NCBI RefSeq assembly: GCF_035582795.1 | Contig: NC_134365.1 | Span: forward strand, 138,783,077-138,847,076 | Reading direction: 5' to 3' | DNA length: 64,000 nt | From: Mycteria americana | Lineage: Eukaryota; Chordata; Aves; Ciconiiformes; Ciconiidae | In this document: positions 21,405-35,200 of the stretch, piece by piece | How the letters are laid out: every line of letters begins with the position of its first letter | How positions within the stretch are numbered: the stretch's first letter is position 1 | Made by a program: the position numbers and the translations under genes | Notes under the pieces: generated by a model | The model's input: the letters and a program-made list of their open reading frames with translations, nothing else | Databases searched by the model: none | Told to the model about the DNA's origin: nothing

Positions 21405-23667
21405 GTAGGTGATACCTATTTAGATAGACTTAGAGTGCCTGGAGGAAAAGTGTTGTCCCATAACATAGGGATGGTACATTTTAAATTCTCAAAATACTCT
21501 GTGCTTCTTCTCCCATCTTTTCCCTGTAGTGAAACAAGATCTTTCTATAAATTTATTGTCCGCGTTTGAGCGATGTAATATGTCTGTCTGATACTTCCAT
21601 GCATTCCCTGTTCAGTCACTAAAGAGGCTCCATCAGTTGATATGTATTTGTTACAAATGTTTAATTTAAAACCAATAAATTTGAGGGCGGGGGAATGGGG
21701 ATTTTCACAGTAATGTCATTAAGGAAATGTTGCAAAACTGACGTAAGCGTCATATTTTTTTGTTCTGCAAGCTCTGCATTTTTCAGACAAACTTTGTCAT
21801 CACAAAGCAGTTAGGAAGCAGTGGTTAGTGGGTCAGACAGGCCCAGGGGGCTAAATTGGGTTTTGTTCAGCCAAATGTTAGTGCTTTTTAATCAACGCTG
21901 AATTCTGCGTGCAACGCTCTCTTCCTTCCCCAAAGCCATAACAAAATAAAAATGGGTATTCAATTGGGTCATGCACAACATCTGCCCTTTACTAAAATGG
22001 TTAGGGAGTTACCACAGCGAGGGAAGAGAAGCTGCCTATAGCTACTGTTAGAGCATCATTTTGCCACTGTGGCTTTGGTGATGTGGTGCAAGCAGCTGTC
22101 GATGAAGATCTGCGCACAGTCCTCAAGCTCCCTTTAGAAGGAAGAGGAGAATTTCCTTTCATGTTTCGTGCAGCATTTTTACAAGAAGGTGCAAAATTCC
22201 AATAAAACGGTGTCCCGAAAATTGGAAGTGCAATTAATTTACAGTGCTATCAAATAATTGCATAGATTTCTTTTTGCCCTGTACCTTCTGTAGGTGTTAG
22301 ACTACTTCACATACGGAATTGTTTTTTCAAATCTCGCTGCTGCCACCTATTCAGTCTCTAGTAAATGTAATTAAGGTGATGGTAGAAATGCTGGAGGCTT
22401 TGGACTTTCTTGTCTAAATGGCTTATATATTCTCCACTGTAGTCCGTGTGTTAGTTGGGCTGTCCTGAGAAGTTTCAATTTCCCTTGGCGTAGGTCTTTT
22501 TTTGACAAAAGGCTTCATGCAGGCCAATTTAATTTTAAAAAAGTCCATTTTGGTAAAAGAGCCTCAGTGGACATCTGGTGCAGGTGTCTTTGATTTGAAG
22601 ATTTTACATTCAGCTGAACTTCTTCCAATTAATAGAAGTTTATTAAACTCTTCACCCAAAGCAATCTGAGTCAGTGCTGTATTTAAAGTTAAAAATTAAC
22701 CATGATTTACTGGATATTTATTGGTGGTTGCTGTAAAGGAACCTAAGAGCAAAAAAATTGTAATTTTCTTTTTTAAAGTTCTGAAGAAATTCACTATCTT
22801 CCATGAGAAGAAATAGGAGGATCTGGAGCCAGGTGATGTTGCCTTAATGTTGCAAAGAACAGGAGAGTTAACTTGATTTTGCCTTGTTTTGGGTGAAGAG
22901 CTTAAAAAATAAAAGCGTTAATTATTTTTAGAGGGTTGTTTTCTACAAAATATTACGTTAGTGGATGACTTTCTCCTGAAACTTCCAAATACAAATAGAA
23001 GATTGCTCTGAAGTGGATAATTCATCTCTGGAAACCTAGGACTAGTTGTCTTCTCATAATGCTCAGAGTTGTCTTCTCCTTCCCCTGTTATATGGCAAAC
23101 AGCAGAGAAGCAGTGGGTGCAAATGGCAGTATGAAGTGCCCATTTGAAAAAAATGGAAACCAAATGCCCGCTTATTTAAATAACTAATTATCAGAGGGGA
23201 ACTGTGTCTCAGGGTGCAATCTGTTAGCGGCACGTACTCAATACAAAATTTTGTCCCAGTTCAGAAATGCACTAGTACATGTGCTTGTGTGCTTGTCCCT
23301 AGACACACTGACAAGCAGTCTCGTGAGCTCAAGAGGCAACGCTTAGTGTACTTGGCTGTAGAATATGGAAGTAGTCTGCTAGATCAGGGTCTGTATGTGC
23401 ATGTTTGTGTTAAAAAGACATGCAGGAAAATACACACGAACAGCAAGTAGAATTTAGCCAATTTGACACTTTGCAGCAGTGTTTTATTACCATTGCAAAT
23501 GCTTGCTTGCTTTAACAGACAGGAAAAGTCATATTTTTGTATTAGACTTAGAAGTAGGAAAAAAATGGTTTGGAGTGGTTCACAAAGCATGACTTGGAAT
23601 GATTTTGGTTTGGCTGGCACATTGCATTAAAGACCAAATGAAATATTTCCTTAGCTTCATCTTTCAG
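21405..23667 (+). other. Putative intron 1, no recognised gene
   Basis: AT-rich intronic sequence without repeats or coding features that I recognise. It ends at the acceptor/donor junction described in the next entry. Confidence 0.5.
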
Positions 23668-23675
23668 GTAAGCAA
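23650..23675 (+). promoter_or_regulatory. Candidate recursive splice site
   Basis: The sequence CTTCATCTTTCAG|GTAAGC places a pyrimidine-rich 3' splice site directly against a consensus 5' splice site, with the junction between 23667 and 23668. This is the arrangement of recursive splice sites, which divide very long first introns of some vertebrate and insect genes. It sits about 16 kb into the putative intron. The polypyrimidine tract is moderate, and such juxtapositions also occur by chance. Confidence 0.2.
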
Positions 23676-26600
23676 TTACAGAAATATGCATTACTATTTG
23701 ATGATCCAGAAAAAAACTTTTGATTATACCAAGATCACTACCACGGTAGGAGATAGCTTTCACGGAAATGAAGTACACGGCAACTTGGATATAAATGATT
23801 AGGCTTATGTAGAGAAAAGTCACATGAAAGCACGATTACTGGCTTCTGACAGGTGATTCAGGCTAGCAATGGGATAACATGCATAGAAGCTTTGACTTGG
23901 AACTTTTTTTCCCAGAGCCACACAATGCTTTCTTTTTGAAACTCTCTTGTTCCCACTGTTTTCCATCTAGCAATCAAATGCGTTGTAATAGGTAAAAATT
24001 TGGTCTGTAGTAGAGACTGTAAGTATAATTGCAAAGTTTATAGTGTTTTGTGGTTGCAAAATACGTTAAACGTGCTCATACTTAATTGAAAACAGGGCTT
24101 CTGACAGAGTCATGGATGTGTTGAGAAGTGCTGAACTGATTGCCAGGACTGCGGGGGAATATGCTGGTTGTGCTTTTCTGAGTTGCATTTTTCAGTCTTC
24201 CGTAAAAATGCAAAGACAACCCCAAATGCCAGTTACTTTTTCAGTAATGAAGTGCTACAAATTACTTTAACTGCAGCCTTCCTGGGCAATTCCTCTTACA
24301 TAGATAGCTCCCCTTATGCGTGCATTTAATGGTGTAAACTAATGCTATAATACGTATACTGTTTCAAAACTGCATTATATTGTGAATACTTTCATCTCTG
24401 AATGCTGGAACTCCTTTAGATATAGGCGTACATAAACCTTTATGTAGCAGGTAGGTGGCAGAAACTGTGCCTTTTTAAAATAAAGCGATACTATAAACGC
24501 AGCAGTGTTGCTTTATAGTGACTGTTCAGTTTCTTTAGAAGAAGGAATTTGTGATACCGTTGTATTGCCAGAAATGTGTCCTTTGAGAAGACAAAAGTAA
24601 GCAACTTCCTTCTGTTTTATTGATGGCATATTTTCTCTAGGTGTCTAAATGGTCAGAAACAGATTCTTCTATTGCATGTCTACCATCTACGTGGTTTTAA
24701 AATAAAAATAGCTGATAGATCTCACTTTGTGCTTCTACCACTGTGGCTTTCTTACCATCTGTTGTTATTTACCTGTTGTACCTTGTACAACTATATACAT
24801 CATTTAAACTGCTCTTGTGAAAGAGTGTTTGGTATGTGAGCGTGCCTGTGAGAAAAGAAGCTTAGGGTGTAGTTATTTGGGAGCAGGGACTGTTTTGTGG
24901 GTTTGTGTATCACTCGTTAGAGCTGAAGCTTACCCTAATTATATGGTTTAGGGCAATTATGGGAAACAATACGGGGAAAAAAAGTTTTCTCTATTCTAAG
25001 ATATGCTGCTGTTTCAAAAAGAATGTCTTTTCTCTTAAAAGTAAATGGACCTAAAATGGAAATGCGACTGGAAACAAACACTGTGCTCTCCTAGGAAATT
25101 CTCTAAACTCAGTTAATCACTGCAATGCCACCTATGGCTTGTTCAGTCCTTTGCTGGGCGCTGCTTACCTGCAGAGGTGGTACGTCGTTTTGGTGTGCTG
25201 CATTAAATTCTTTGACCTTCCAACACTTTCTCTTTAGTATCTGGCTGATGTCCACTGCGGTTCGGATAGGAAACCAGAGAAGACTTCAGCTCAACTCTGC
25301 ATCTATCTCTGAACTTCGAGACAGAGACGTCATTAGAGCTGGCAGCTATTAGACTAAAGCATTAAAGGGGTTGGGGTGAAACCCTTGCTTTCCTATGTGA
25401 GTAAGAAACTACTTTAGGGTTCTTCAGTTATATGGTCATAACGGTGATACAAAGAACAATTGTGTGCTTTGATTAGAGGAACTATTAGAAAACAAAGCAA
25501 AAAAAAAAAAAACAAACCCAACAGTTTATGAGCAATGGTGGCCCGGTCTTCCTGGGTTTTTCCTCTGTGTAAAACATTGGGTCAGCAATATGTGAAAGGG
25601 CTGGCTGTCTTCAGACTCTGTTCATTGCAGCAGATTTGCCTGTCTGCAAGCTACCTGTGCTGTGTCAACAGCATAAAAAGTACTTCTGAGGGCACCGTGT
25701 TATCAAAGTTACACAAGTTAGTTTGTTTTAAGAAGAATGCAGTAAGGTTGCTGAAGAAAAAACAGGTTATTTTGTGTGACAGGTTGGGACATAAATGTCT
25801 TGCTACAAAATGGGGTGTTTAAGAAAATGCTTGAGGATACAGAATTTATGTCCTCTCTAAACAAACACTTTTTGTACAACAGCTCTCTTAATCCTTCAGT
25901 TACCAAAAAACTTGATTCTGTAACAGCCAGGTCTGTGGGAATTTGGAACGTAAGAGCTGAGAGTGAGTTCATTTGTTATGATGTTTAAACTTCGTTAAAT
26001 GTGACACTAACTCAGAAGGCAATATGCAAGTTTTCCTAACAGCTAAGAATGTCAAGAGCGTGGTGTTCTAAACAGTAATGAGAGGAGTCAGTGGATCTTA
26101 TGTGTGTTGAACATCGAAGAACACAAGTCTTATGCAGCAGTTGAATAATTTGTAGGGTTACTGAAAAACCCTTTCAGTCACTTCTGCTTTTTAATGTCAA
26201 TTTTGCACATTAATATTATTAAGAGAGCATTATATTTTTTACTACAGAAAGTGCTGTCTGATGAAAATGTTCTTGAGAATCTTCCCAAGTGCTTTTTTTA
26301 CAGGAACAAGCATATTGACTTAGCAAAATGCTAAGCTGTTCATTAAGACGATATGCTGAAGTGGCAAACATCATGTGATTTACGTGAATTTTAAGTCGTA
26401 TCTGTACCTGTTTCTTGGTTTTATGGCTATAAGCAAATGAGCTGAATTCTTTTAGCTCACTTCTCTTTAATTTGCTTATGTATTCAGGATGCTTAATGGG
26501 TACTTATTATCTTCAAAATGCTGTGGTGCCTAAATGGAGGGTGATGCTGAAGAGGTTTCTCTGTGGAAAAAAACATGACTTAGACTTGCAGGTTTAATTC

Positions 26601-28610
26601 ATACACGTTCTTAGCATTTTCAACTAGCGTGTGTGTCTGCACTCTCCAAGAGAGTGGTGTCTAGAAAGGCTCATAAATCCTGTGCCTTTGGTTTCTCCTA
26701 TTGCCTAACCCTAAAGCAGAAGATTGGAAGAAGAAACAGGCTGTGGCTTAGGAAAGAGGCATTGCCTTGCCTTTTGGAAACCAACATCAAGTTTTTTTTC
26801 CTGCAGTTTTAGTTTCCTTCCAACACTCTCCCTGCATGTTATCTTTCCTCCCTGCCTGTCCATGTATGTTAGTCTAAATATGAAAGACTTACAGTTTTTT
26901 ATCATTTAAGAGGGGAACCCCCTGCCCCCAAAACAAACCCCCAAAACTAAGCAAGAAAAAACCCATTGCTGATTCAGATTTTTGATTTGGAGCTCTCTGT
27001 GGCTCTGCCACCTCTGGAGCTTCAGAAATAAGAAGCATGCCCCGGATGCAAACCAGCCCATCGTCACTTTCTGTGTTTACATGGGAAGGCTGAGTTGCCT
27101 GATCATCCAGGTGATGGAGGGACCTCTGCCTCTGCTATGTGGCTGAGAAAGAGCTGGCTGACAGGGTTTAGGGTTTTGAGAAGAGTAACCGCACTTCCTA
27201 GAGTTTGCATGCTTGATGGCTCTTGAATGGAGAAGCTCTTCTACTCTTTCCTGGCCCTGAGATGTGCAGTCCCTTCCTGCTTTGTCTGTGCATCTTTAAA
27301 GGCGAAGTGCTCTGCAGGTGAAGTTAGCTGTCCCCTGTTAGTGGTCATTCAGATGAAGGCAGAGACCCCACAGCTGGAGCAGGGAAGAGGCACATCTGCT
27401 GTGAGCCCTTACGAGGTGCTAATCCCTGCTCCACTGGTGACTGGGTGACCTGGGTCGAAGAGGAGGGGGGGCGGGTGACAAGCAGGAGGATTGTAGAAGA
27501 GGTGGGAAAGGCTGTACGTGGGGGCAAAGTGGAAAGTCGTGGGAAAAACAGCACTTCTTGCATATGAGGTTAAAAAAGAAAAAATGGTCTAAATGTGAAG
27601 CACGTTCAAATTTGTGCTTGGGACCATATCAGTCAAATACTGATTTATCTCCACATGCAACTTGTGTATATATAGTTTAATGTATTATTACTTCTATGGA
27701 TGTCAGTTTATGCGTTTTATTTTGGGTACGTAATGCTAGTAATGGAACGTGGCATAAATCAAACGGAATTTAAACTCACGTTGTGCCTGTTTCACAATTT
27801 AGTACTTCTTTCCACTCTTAAATTTTTAGGAGTTATGGTTTAATATCCGTTGGGACAAATCGGGCTATGTGGCAAATTGTGGGAGAGAATGCGTGTGACT
27901 ACTACTCATTACAATTTTAAGCATAAGTAATCTCTCTTATTCTTCCTCCCCCATTTCATAAGCTAATCTCAGCCTTAGCTTCCGAGCCACCGATTTACAT
28001 GTATGAGCAGTTTCTCGCCTGAGCAGCCTGTCCTCTAGCCTCAGGTAACAATTGCTTATGAAATACAGGATTCACAGTCCGGTTCAAAAGAATTTGGGAA
28101 GCTTTGTCAATATTTCACATTTTTCAAGGACACAGGGCACAATGTTTGCAGGCCAGATTCTGAAATCCCTTCTTAATGAACAGTTTTCACTGCAACAAGG
28201 TCCAAATCCAAACATTGAATGTAGCAGATCTGATAAAAGCAGCAGAACTTGACCGCTTTTTGGCTCTTACCATGTCCGCTGTGAGCTTCAATAATGTTTT
28301 TTCACGATGTTTGTGAGATAATACTGTTTTTTTGCTGCTTGATTTATTTCTAACAACTCTGAAGACCAATGAATATGGTATTTTCTGGAATGAAGTGTGT
28401 GTTTGGAGGCTGGGGGGAGTGTCAAGCTGTTTTTTGTCCTTTTGTTTTTAACCCCTCTTCCATAGAAGACACAGTGTCCTACAGACAGATAGAACAATGC
28501 TATATATTCCATTTTAGCATCAAATCACAAGCGGGGTCTTTGGAATTAAATTTGGCGATTTGCCTGGGTATGTTCAGTTTTTAACAAGCACTGCTTTGTG
28601 CATTAGCACC
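23676..28610 (+). other. Putative intron 1, no recognised gene
   Basis: Intronic-looking sequence with an A run at about 25499-25512 and an imperfect inverted repeat at 26429-26479 (10-bp perfect outer arms ATAAGCAAAT / ATTTGCTTAT and a 5-bp inner GAGCT / AGCTC). Another weak acceptor/donor juxtaposition (CCTCAG|GTAACA) is at 28044/28045. No coding exon or mobile element is recognised. Confidence 0.5.
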
Positions 28611-28616
28611 CTACGC

Positions 28617-28642
28617 TTCCTCCCTCCCTCCCTCCCTCCCCC
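28617..28642. repeat. (TCCC)n tetranucleotide repeat
   Basis: About six TCCC units ending in a C run, in a locally GC-rich spot. This is a simple pyrimidine repeat. Confidence 0.9.
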
Positions 28643-28850
28643 CGACGCTGCCACTGAAGAGAGGAGGCGAAACAAAAAAAACCCCAAAACAGAATAAAAG
28701 CATCTGTTAGAGTGAAAATGGGGAAGAAAGAAGGGATGAAAAGAGGAGAAAAGATTGTATTCCAGAACAGCTGTCAAATTTGTCAAAAGAGCTGGACGTA
28801 ATTTTGGAGTTAGTCACACTCCTGAGTATCTGATTACATATGTATAAATC

Positions 28851-28867
28851 TTTTTTTTTTTTTTTTT
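28851..28867. repeat. Poly(T) tract
   Basis: An uninterrupted T run of about 17 bases that begins just after AATC. No associated retrocopy is recognised. Confidence 0.85.
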
Positions 28868-29174
28868 GACATTAGGTGCAATGTAGGTGCAACACAACTT
28901 TTTGTACAGAATGCAGCTCAATTTTCAGCAGAATGTTTGAATGCTCATTTACCAGGACTTTGAACCCGGGCGTGAGCATGTGAATATTTGGCACTAACAC
29001 ATTCTTCTTTTTTTGTGTGTGTGTAATTGGAGATATGCTGCGGTGAGGAAGACAGATTATTATTGAGCATAGTAAATAGGTAAAGCTTTGACAGACTTTA
29101 ACATACATGTTAAGACTGTATTTTATTAAATGTTAATGTTTGTGCTGCTTTTCTTTTTTTTTAATTTGCCGAAG

Positions 29175-29289
29175 GATAAATGGAATTGTCAAGCTCCAAG
29201 GATTATTTTCCTTGAAGGAGATCTGTGAAAAATGTATCTCATGACCTGAAAGAAAGTAGCCTGTGAAGAAAAATACTGTCCTACTATTG
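29175..29289 (+). other. Candidate 115-nt exon (non-coding or poison exon)
   Basis: A long pyrimidine tract (GCTTTTCTTTTTTTTTAATTTG, ending CCGAAG at 29174) precedes 115 bases that end in a good donor, ATTG|GTAAGA, at 29290. All three frames contain stops, and joining to a first exon ending in ATGG would give an immediate stop (GGA TAA). If real it would be an untranslated alternative exon or a decay-inducing cassette. I have no independent support. Confidence 0.15.
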
Positions 29290-32200
29290 GTAAGATTGTT
29301 GTTAACTTATTAAGGGTAGGCAAAGACCTTCCCACCCCCCAGCACCCCCTTTTTAGTTAGGTCAAGCAGTGTGATTGATTACAAATCACCGTTAAGGTAC
29401 CATTTTCGCTCAGCTGAAAAACGCTACTTTTAATGCAGTGTGTTGTTTCAGTCTACCTACAGAGCATAATTTCTGATTTAAATGAGGATATATTCCTAAA
29501 ATTAACTGTCCTGCAGTGTCTGCACCCCGTATTACATTCCTAAGAAGGAGGAATTGTGAATAAGCTAACCCAATAAGCTAACCCTTGAACGAGACAGGGA
29601 AGGAGAGAGGGGAGCAGAGAGGAGGCAGCCCTCTGTGCTCCCCAGCTGTGCTATACTCATAGGAGCTGGGGTCACCAGGCAAAGCTGAAAATTGAGAGCC
29701 GTGAAGCTGAAGGGAATTCTTGTAATTCTTTTGAACTGAAGGCAAAATTATTACACAGTGAAAATTGTACCAGAGGAATGTATAAGCTCAAATATTTTAA
29801 ATTTAAAGAGCGAAGGGAAATCCGCAGTCAAGTAGATGGCCATAACAGATGGCGGGCGTTTCTGCATTTGTGTTTTATTTTTGACCCAAGGATGAGGCTC
29901 TGAAGCAAATCTCATTTATCCTCATGCACCGTGCTTTGGTTCGATTTTAGAGCAGTTCTGGAGCATGCGAACTGGGTTCCTTTTGGGTGAAACCGGACTG
30001 AAACGTGCCCTCCAGGAGGAACTGGAAAGTTCCCACCACTGCGGGGGTTTGCTCAGTTCATGGGATCAGGCTAGAGCTGGCTTGAAGTCACCTCCCCTCC
30101 TCTCCTCTGAAGTGCATGTTCTGCGAGTACTGAGGCCTCAGCAGCAACCGTTCGCCCTGCAAGTCAGCTGCTGTCACTTTGCAAATTTATTTCTCGGTTG
30201 GTTCTCCAGTGACCACTTAAAACACGTTGACTGAGCTATAGCTAGCCTTTTTGCTAAATTTGCACGTGGTTTTGTTATGCATACAATAGCAGGTCTATTT
30301 TAAGAAGATACATAATCTGAGTTTCTTAGTTTATTAGAAGATGGAGGATACTATTTTTAAACAATAAATCAGTTTAAAGTCAGGCTTTGTTTGAATGAAG
30401 AGCACATCCTTTTAATGCACTCCAACACTTTCAGGATTTATTAGTTGACTAAAACAAGGTTAAATAAAACTGTGTACCAAACCTGCCTTAAAAAGGGACA
30501 TGTATGCGTAGCTAGTAAGTAGAAATAGTTGCATCTGATCACTCTTGACTCTGTGCATGCTGTATTTTAAACCCGCATACGATCTCCCACATGGTGCCAG
30601 CGATCCAGGCTTGTTTTGATGCACGTCTTTATGAGAAGGTACAGGTCTGAGGGAAGCCAGAGAGGTGGGGAGCCCTCCCAGGGAGGTGGGGGAGCAGGGG
30701 AGCTCATGCTTGTCCACCCTCCATGTGGTCCCTGCCTCTCTCCTTTCCGCAGCACAGGTGGGCTGTGGTGGGCACCAGGACAGGGGCAGGCACAGTCTCG
30801 CCTTACCTCCCGGCTGCCTGTCGCTGCGTCCTGAGGGCTCCTGCCTGCTGTGGGGCTGGTAAGGATAGACAACTTGTACTTGGGCTGTCTCATGCAGTCT
30901 GGCGGTGGGCTGCTTTCGGCTGGATGGTTCACAAAAATCTTGTGATTACGGGAGGGGTGTGCAGGGTCGGCCCTGAGGAGCACTTGCTGGCCCCGTGGGT
31001 GAAGGTGATGGCTAAGGTTGGTTTTTTTCCAACTCAGATTCACTTTTTCAACTCTGAGCAACTGGGCTAGCAAGTAAATCGAATGAGGAGGAAAATAAGA
31101 GTTTAAAGAAAAAAAGCCATTTCAATAGCCTCTAATTCTGGGTGCTTAGCTAGTGACTGCTGCAAATCTGATTTGTCTGTCTTTGAAACCTGACAGAAAG
31201 CATAAGCTGCTTGAGTATATACTATACACGATAATCATGTAGTTGATAAACCAATGTAAGCCTCAGCATAAGTTTTCAAAGCTCAGTAGTTTTACTTTTG
31301 AGGAAAACTAAAGGAAGTCTTTTATTTAGTTTTTAATTTGCTTTTGTGGTACATCTCCCCCTACCCACCACACAGCTCCCGAGCCGTGCTTGGATAGCTG
31401 ACCAGGGTTCAGAGTGGTGTCTGTGCCAAGGAAATGGTGCATGTGAAATATGAAAAGTAAGAAAGTAAAAGCTATGCCACAAGGGAGTGAAGTCATTGTG
31501 ACTTATTTTGCCTTGGCTTCTAGCTATTTGATGCTTTTTTTGATTTGTAGTAGTTTCTGTAGTTCTCTTTTTAAATTGTGTTTAGGTTTGACAGAGCAGA
31601 CTTCAGGAAAAAGTAAAACAGGAGATGCTAAAATGGTGGTGTTGAATAGGCTGTAGCACAACTTGTGAGCTTCTAGAGAGCTTATTCAGGTAGAGCATTG
31701 AAGGAAATACTTCAATATTTTTAGTCAAACTGGACACGTACCAGTTCGTTGCAGCCCAGTAGGTGAAACCCGCGTCTCTTGCTAGGCCTGATGAGAGCTG
31801 TGGCTTTCCTGCGCCAGGTCCGGGTCTGCACGGAGAGGAGGCTGTGCACAACCGCTCGACGCAGCCTGAGGTGTCCGTGTCCTACGTGAGCAAGTAGGGC
31901 AGCTCATTAGGGTTGGATCTGTAGGCTGAAACTGCTGTTGATAAGGTCCCAGTGTCCTTGCTGAACATGTTACTCGGAGGGTGGAGGGTCATGTCAAATT
32001 AGCTCTGGTCTGAGCCTGAAAACTGAGTGCATTTACACAGCTGGGGCGCATTAAGGGTGCTCCTGGAGCACACGTTCTGGTTTAGTTACATTAAAAAGAA
32101 AGCCAGTTTGTGTGCTCTGAGACTACACTGCAGTGTGGGACAAGGTATGGTAAGGGGGAATGACTGGGAGATTTGTGTCAGAAGTGCACTTGTCGTTTCA

Positions 32201-35200
32201 TCTAAATAGTAATTTTTAGGGTTTTGTAGTATAGCTGCTCCCTACCTGTTCAATCCCTGTGTGTTTTTGTAAGAGGACAGTGCTGATTTTGCCTGTTCAG
32301 TTTAGCATTAGTGTTCCTTGGCTATTGAATGTGTTCCTACAATGTCCCTAGCTTTTTTGTTTGTTTGTTTTTGGCGGGAGCATATCCCTTGGTTATAATT
32401 CAGATGAAATTGTCCATCAGTACTAAACTGCAGTGTTGCCCTTGTCAAAACTTGGCTCCAGCTGTTCACCAGAGTAGTGTGAATAGTGTTTGAGTGTGCA
32501 CATCTGGTCATTTTGGAACAGGTTTAGTACATTCCTTTCGGTCCTAGAGTTTAATCTGCAGCTGGAAAGCAGACCAGCACAACACTAAATTACTCAGTTT
32601 CAGATAAATGCTTTCTTTGTGACTGCTTTGTGAAAATGATTTATGGGTATACTCTGTATCCTGATATGCTTCTTCCCCTTCTTCCGCCACCTGCCCGAGT
32701 CTGACGTCCTGCAACTTGTGTTAGTCTTTGCATCTGCTTGCTAAGTATATAATCATTACATAAGCTGAAGATACGGACCATATAATTAAAGCAATAAACT
32801 GAAACAGAAATTTAAATTGCATACCTTTTGGCAGTTGTAGGAATTGAGAAGAATGGAAAATCAAACTTTTGCAGATGAGTATCAGCGACTTGTCTGTCTG
32901 CACTTCAGGAATGTTTTTGTAATCTGTTTCAGTACTCTTGAAATAAAACTAGGAAAAGGGACTTTCGCTGTCTGGGAGAGTGAGAAGTTGATTCTGGGCA
33001 AGCAAAATTAGATTTTTTTTTTTCCTGCAGAATTGCACTTGAATATGTTTTGATTAATAAGGCCATTTTCCACGGGGGTGTGTGCAAAGATAATTACTGA
33101 TCTGGCATACCTCTCAGGGATGCTCAGATTCAGCAAAGCTCCATTTTCAAGACTTACAGTAATAAACTGGAAGTACTTGTTTTCCCTTGCAGGCTCAGAT
33201 CTTGATACTTCTTTCTAAGCAGTAAACGAAGAAGGAGGAATGGAGGGTGCCTTTTCGCCATAGTGGCATCTTTGACTCTGCTCAGCTTTTGACCTTGTCA
33301 TTGGTAGTGTCTTTGCGTCTTGCATCTCCTCTGAGTGAAGATGATAAGGCTGTACCTGTTTTACTATTTGCAGTTTCTAAGAGGATCAGGTTACTTTGTT
33401 TTTCTTTAATAATGATCAACACATACTAATTTGGTTTTAAATCATTGTAAGAGGGAAGTATCATTTATTTATTAAATTCGAGCAAGGAACTTGAACACTG
33501 ATAGTTACCTGTATTGTGGAGGTGTAAATGTTCTGTGTTTTTTTTTTTTTTTTTAAGGTACAAAATGTCTTTTACAGTGAGTTGTTGGGCTTTTTTTTTC
33601 TTCTTCAGTTCTCATTCTCTGGTTGAGAATGCTTTTTGTCCCACCTCCCCCCAGTCATTTCCTACCTGCTTTGTTGCTAGAACCAGCTGGTGCAAGCTGT
33701 TTCCTTGTAATTATCAGTTTGCTGCTTTAGCAGTTCTTGGGGTAGCATGCACAAAAAAAGTGGTGTTTCCAGGACCAGTCAAAACTGATGCTAAGTATTA
33801 GACAGAGAGACCATGTGAAATGTGGGTTGTGATACCTTGCTATTTGTCCCCTGACCTGAATGGTTGTACAGTATTGCTGCTTTTTGCTTGGGATGCAGGA
33901 GAAGAACTTGCTGCCATTTATCTATAGTCTTATCTAAAAACCCTCTCCATTTTATTCTGCTTTCTAAAATGACTTTGAAAAATACCACATACAGTTCCAG
34001 CAAAGAGGAAGCCACCTAATTGTTTATTGGTTGTACCATTGGGAAGATGGATAGTTGAAGTGGAAACACTTGCTTTGTACCCCATGAGCAAAACTGATCA
34101 GGCAGTATATGGAAGAAGCTACGTATCTGAATTCCTCTCTGGACGAGTATCACAGCGCACAGTAATCTTGACACATTTTCTACTAGCGTAAAAGTTATTT
34201 CTGTTGTGCAGGCATTTTCCCTCTGCCTCAAACCAACATGAGTGCATTCACTATGATACCTTTAGCATTATACAACTTACTTATTTTCTGTCTTTGCTAA
34301 CTTAATTTAGCTAGATTAGCAAACTGCTAACTTAAAATGATTACAATGTACTTTCTAAATAAATCAAAAGTATTTTACTCTTAAAAAAAACCCCATAAAT
34401 GACTACTACATGCTTTCCATTTGATGTAGGTTAGTTTGAAGCCTCATGCTTTTTGCAGGCTCCTGATGGGGAGGTAGTTCATATGAAGAGAAGCACTTAT
34501 AGTGAAATTTCTTTTTTGTTTTGAGCTGAAAGAATGCTATACCAATGTGGAAGGTCATGTTTTGTGTATTGGGAGGGAGGCAGAATGCTGTTTCTCAGAT
34601 TGCCTTATGGAGCTGAGTCAGGGTGTGGACTGTTAAATCGTATTTGTTTGCAGGAGACTGCTACTTCTATAAAATCAGTCAGAACATAGACTTCTTTGGA
34701 TTTTCCTTCCTGTAAGCCAGTGAAAGTACTTAATGCATATACGTGCACACACACACATATGTACACACGTATAAATATAAAAAATCTTTTCTACATGGTC
34801 AGAGTATTTATCTAGTATTGTAATTCCTTTCTCCTTTCTTAACATGAAATACATATGTTGTGTTTGCTGTAATATTTTATAAAAATTCCTGTTGAACTTG
34901 CTAGGTGTTTGTTGCAGCTTGTAATTAAAAGAAGTAAACTCTTACTGTTCAGCAAGTTTGTTTTTTATTCAAATGCTGTCTTGATGTATCTTGATTGTTT
35001 TTACAGTGCAATTAGTTGGGGGTTTTTTTTGGTGGGTTTTTTTTGGGTTTTTTTGGTTTTTTTTTTTTTTGGTCTGTTATGGTAGAAGACTTTTGACAAG
35101 GGTGGTGGCTCTTAGTGAGAGGTCAATGAGACTGAAGTTGTTGACCAGCCTAACTGTTGCAGGAAAAGAAGAGCATGCCTTTTGGGTACTTTGTTATGGT

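Noticed and set aside
28025-28050. Acceptor/donor juxtaposition CCTCAG|GTAACA as a recursive splice site
   Set aside because: The donor lacks G at +5 and the upstream tract is interrupted, so it is weaker than the junction at 23667. The same applies to TTTCAG|GTAACA at 45881.
30567-31073. 168-codon minus-strand frame, longest outside the CpG island
   Set aside because: It lies in a GC-richer patch, overlaps plus-strand frames of similar length, has no recognisable family, and includes a proline run encoded by simple GGGGGAG-type sequence.
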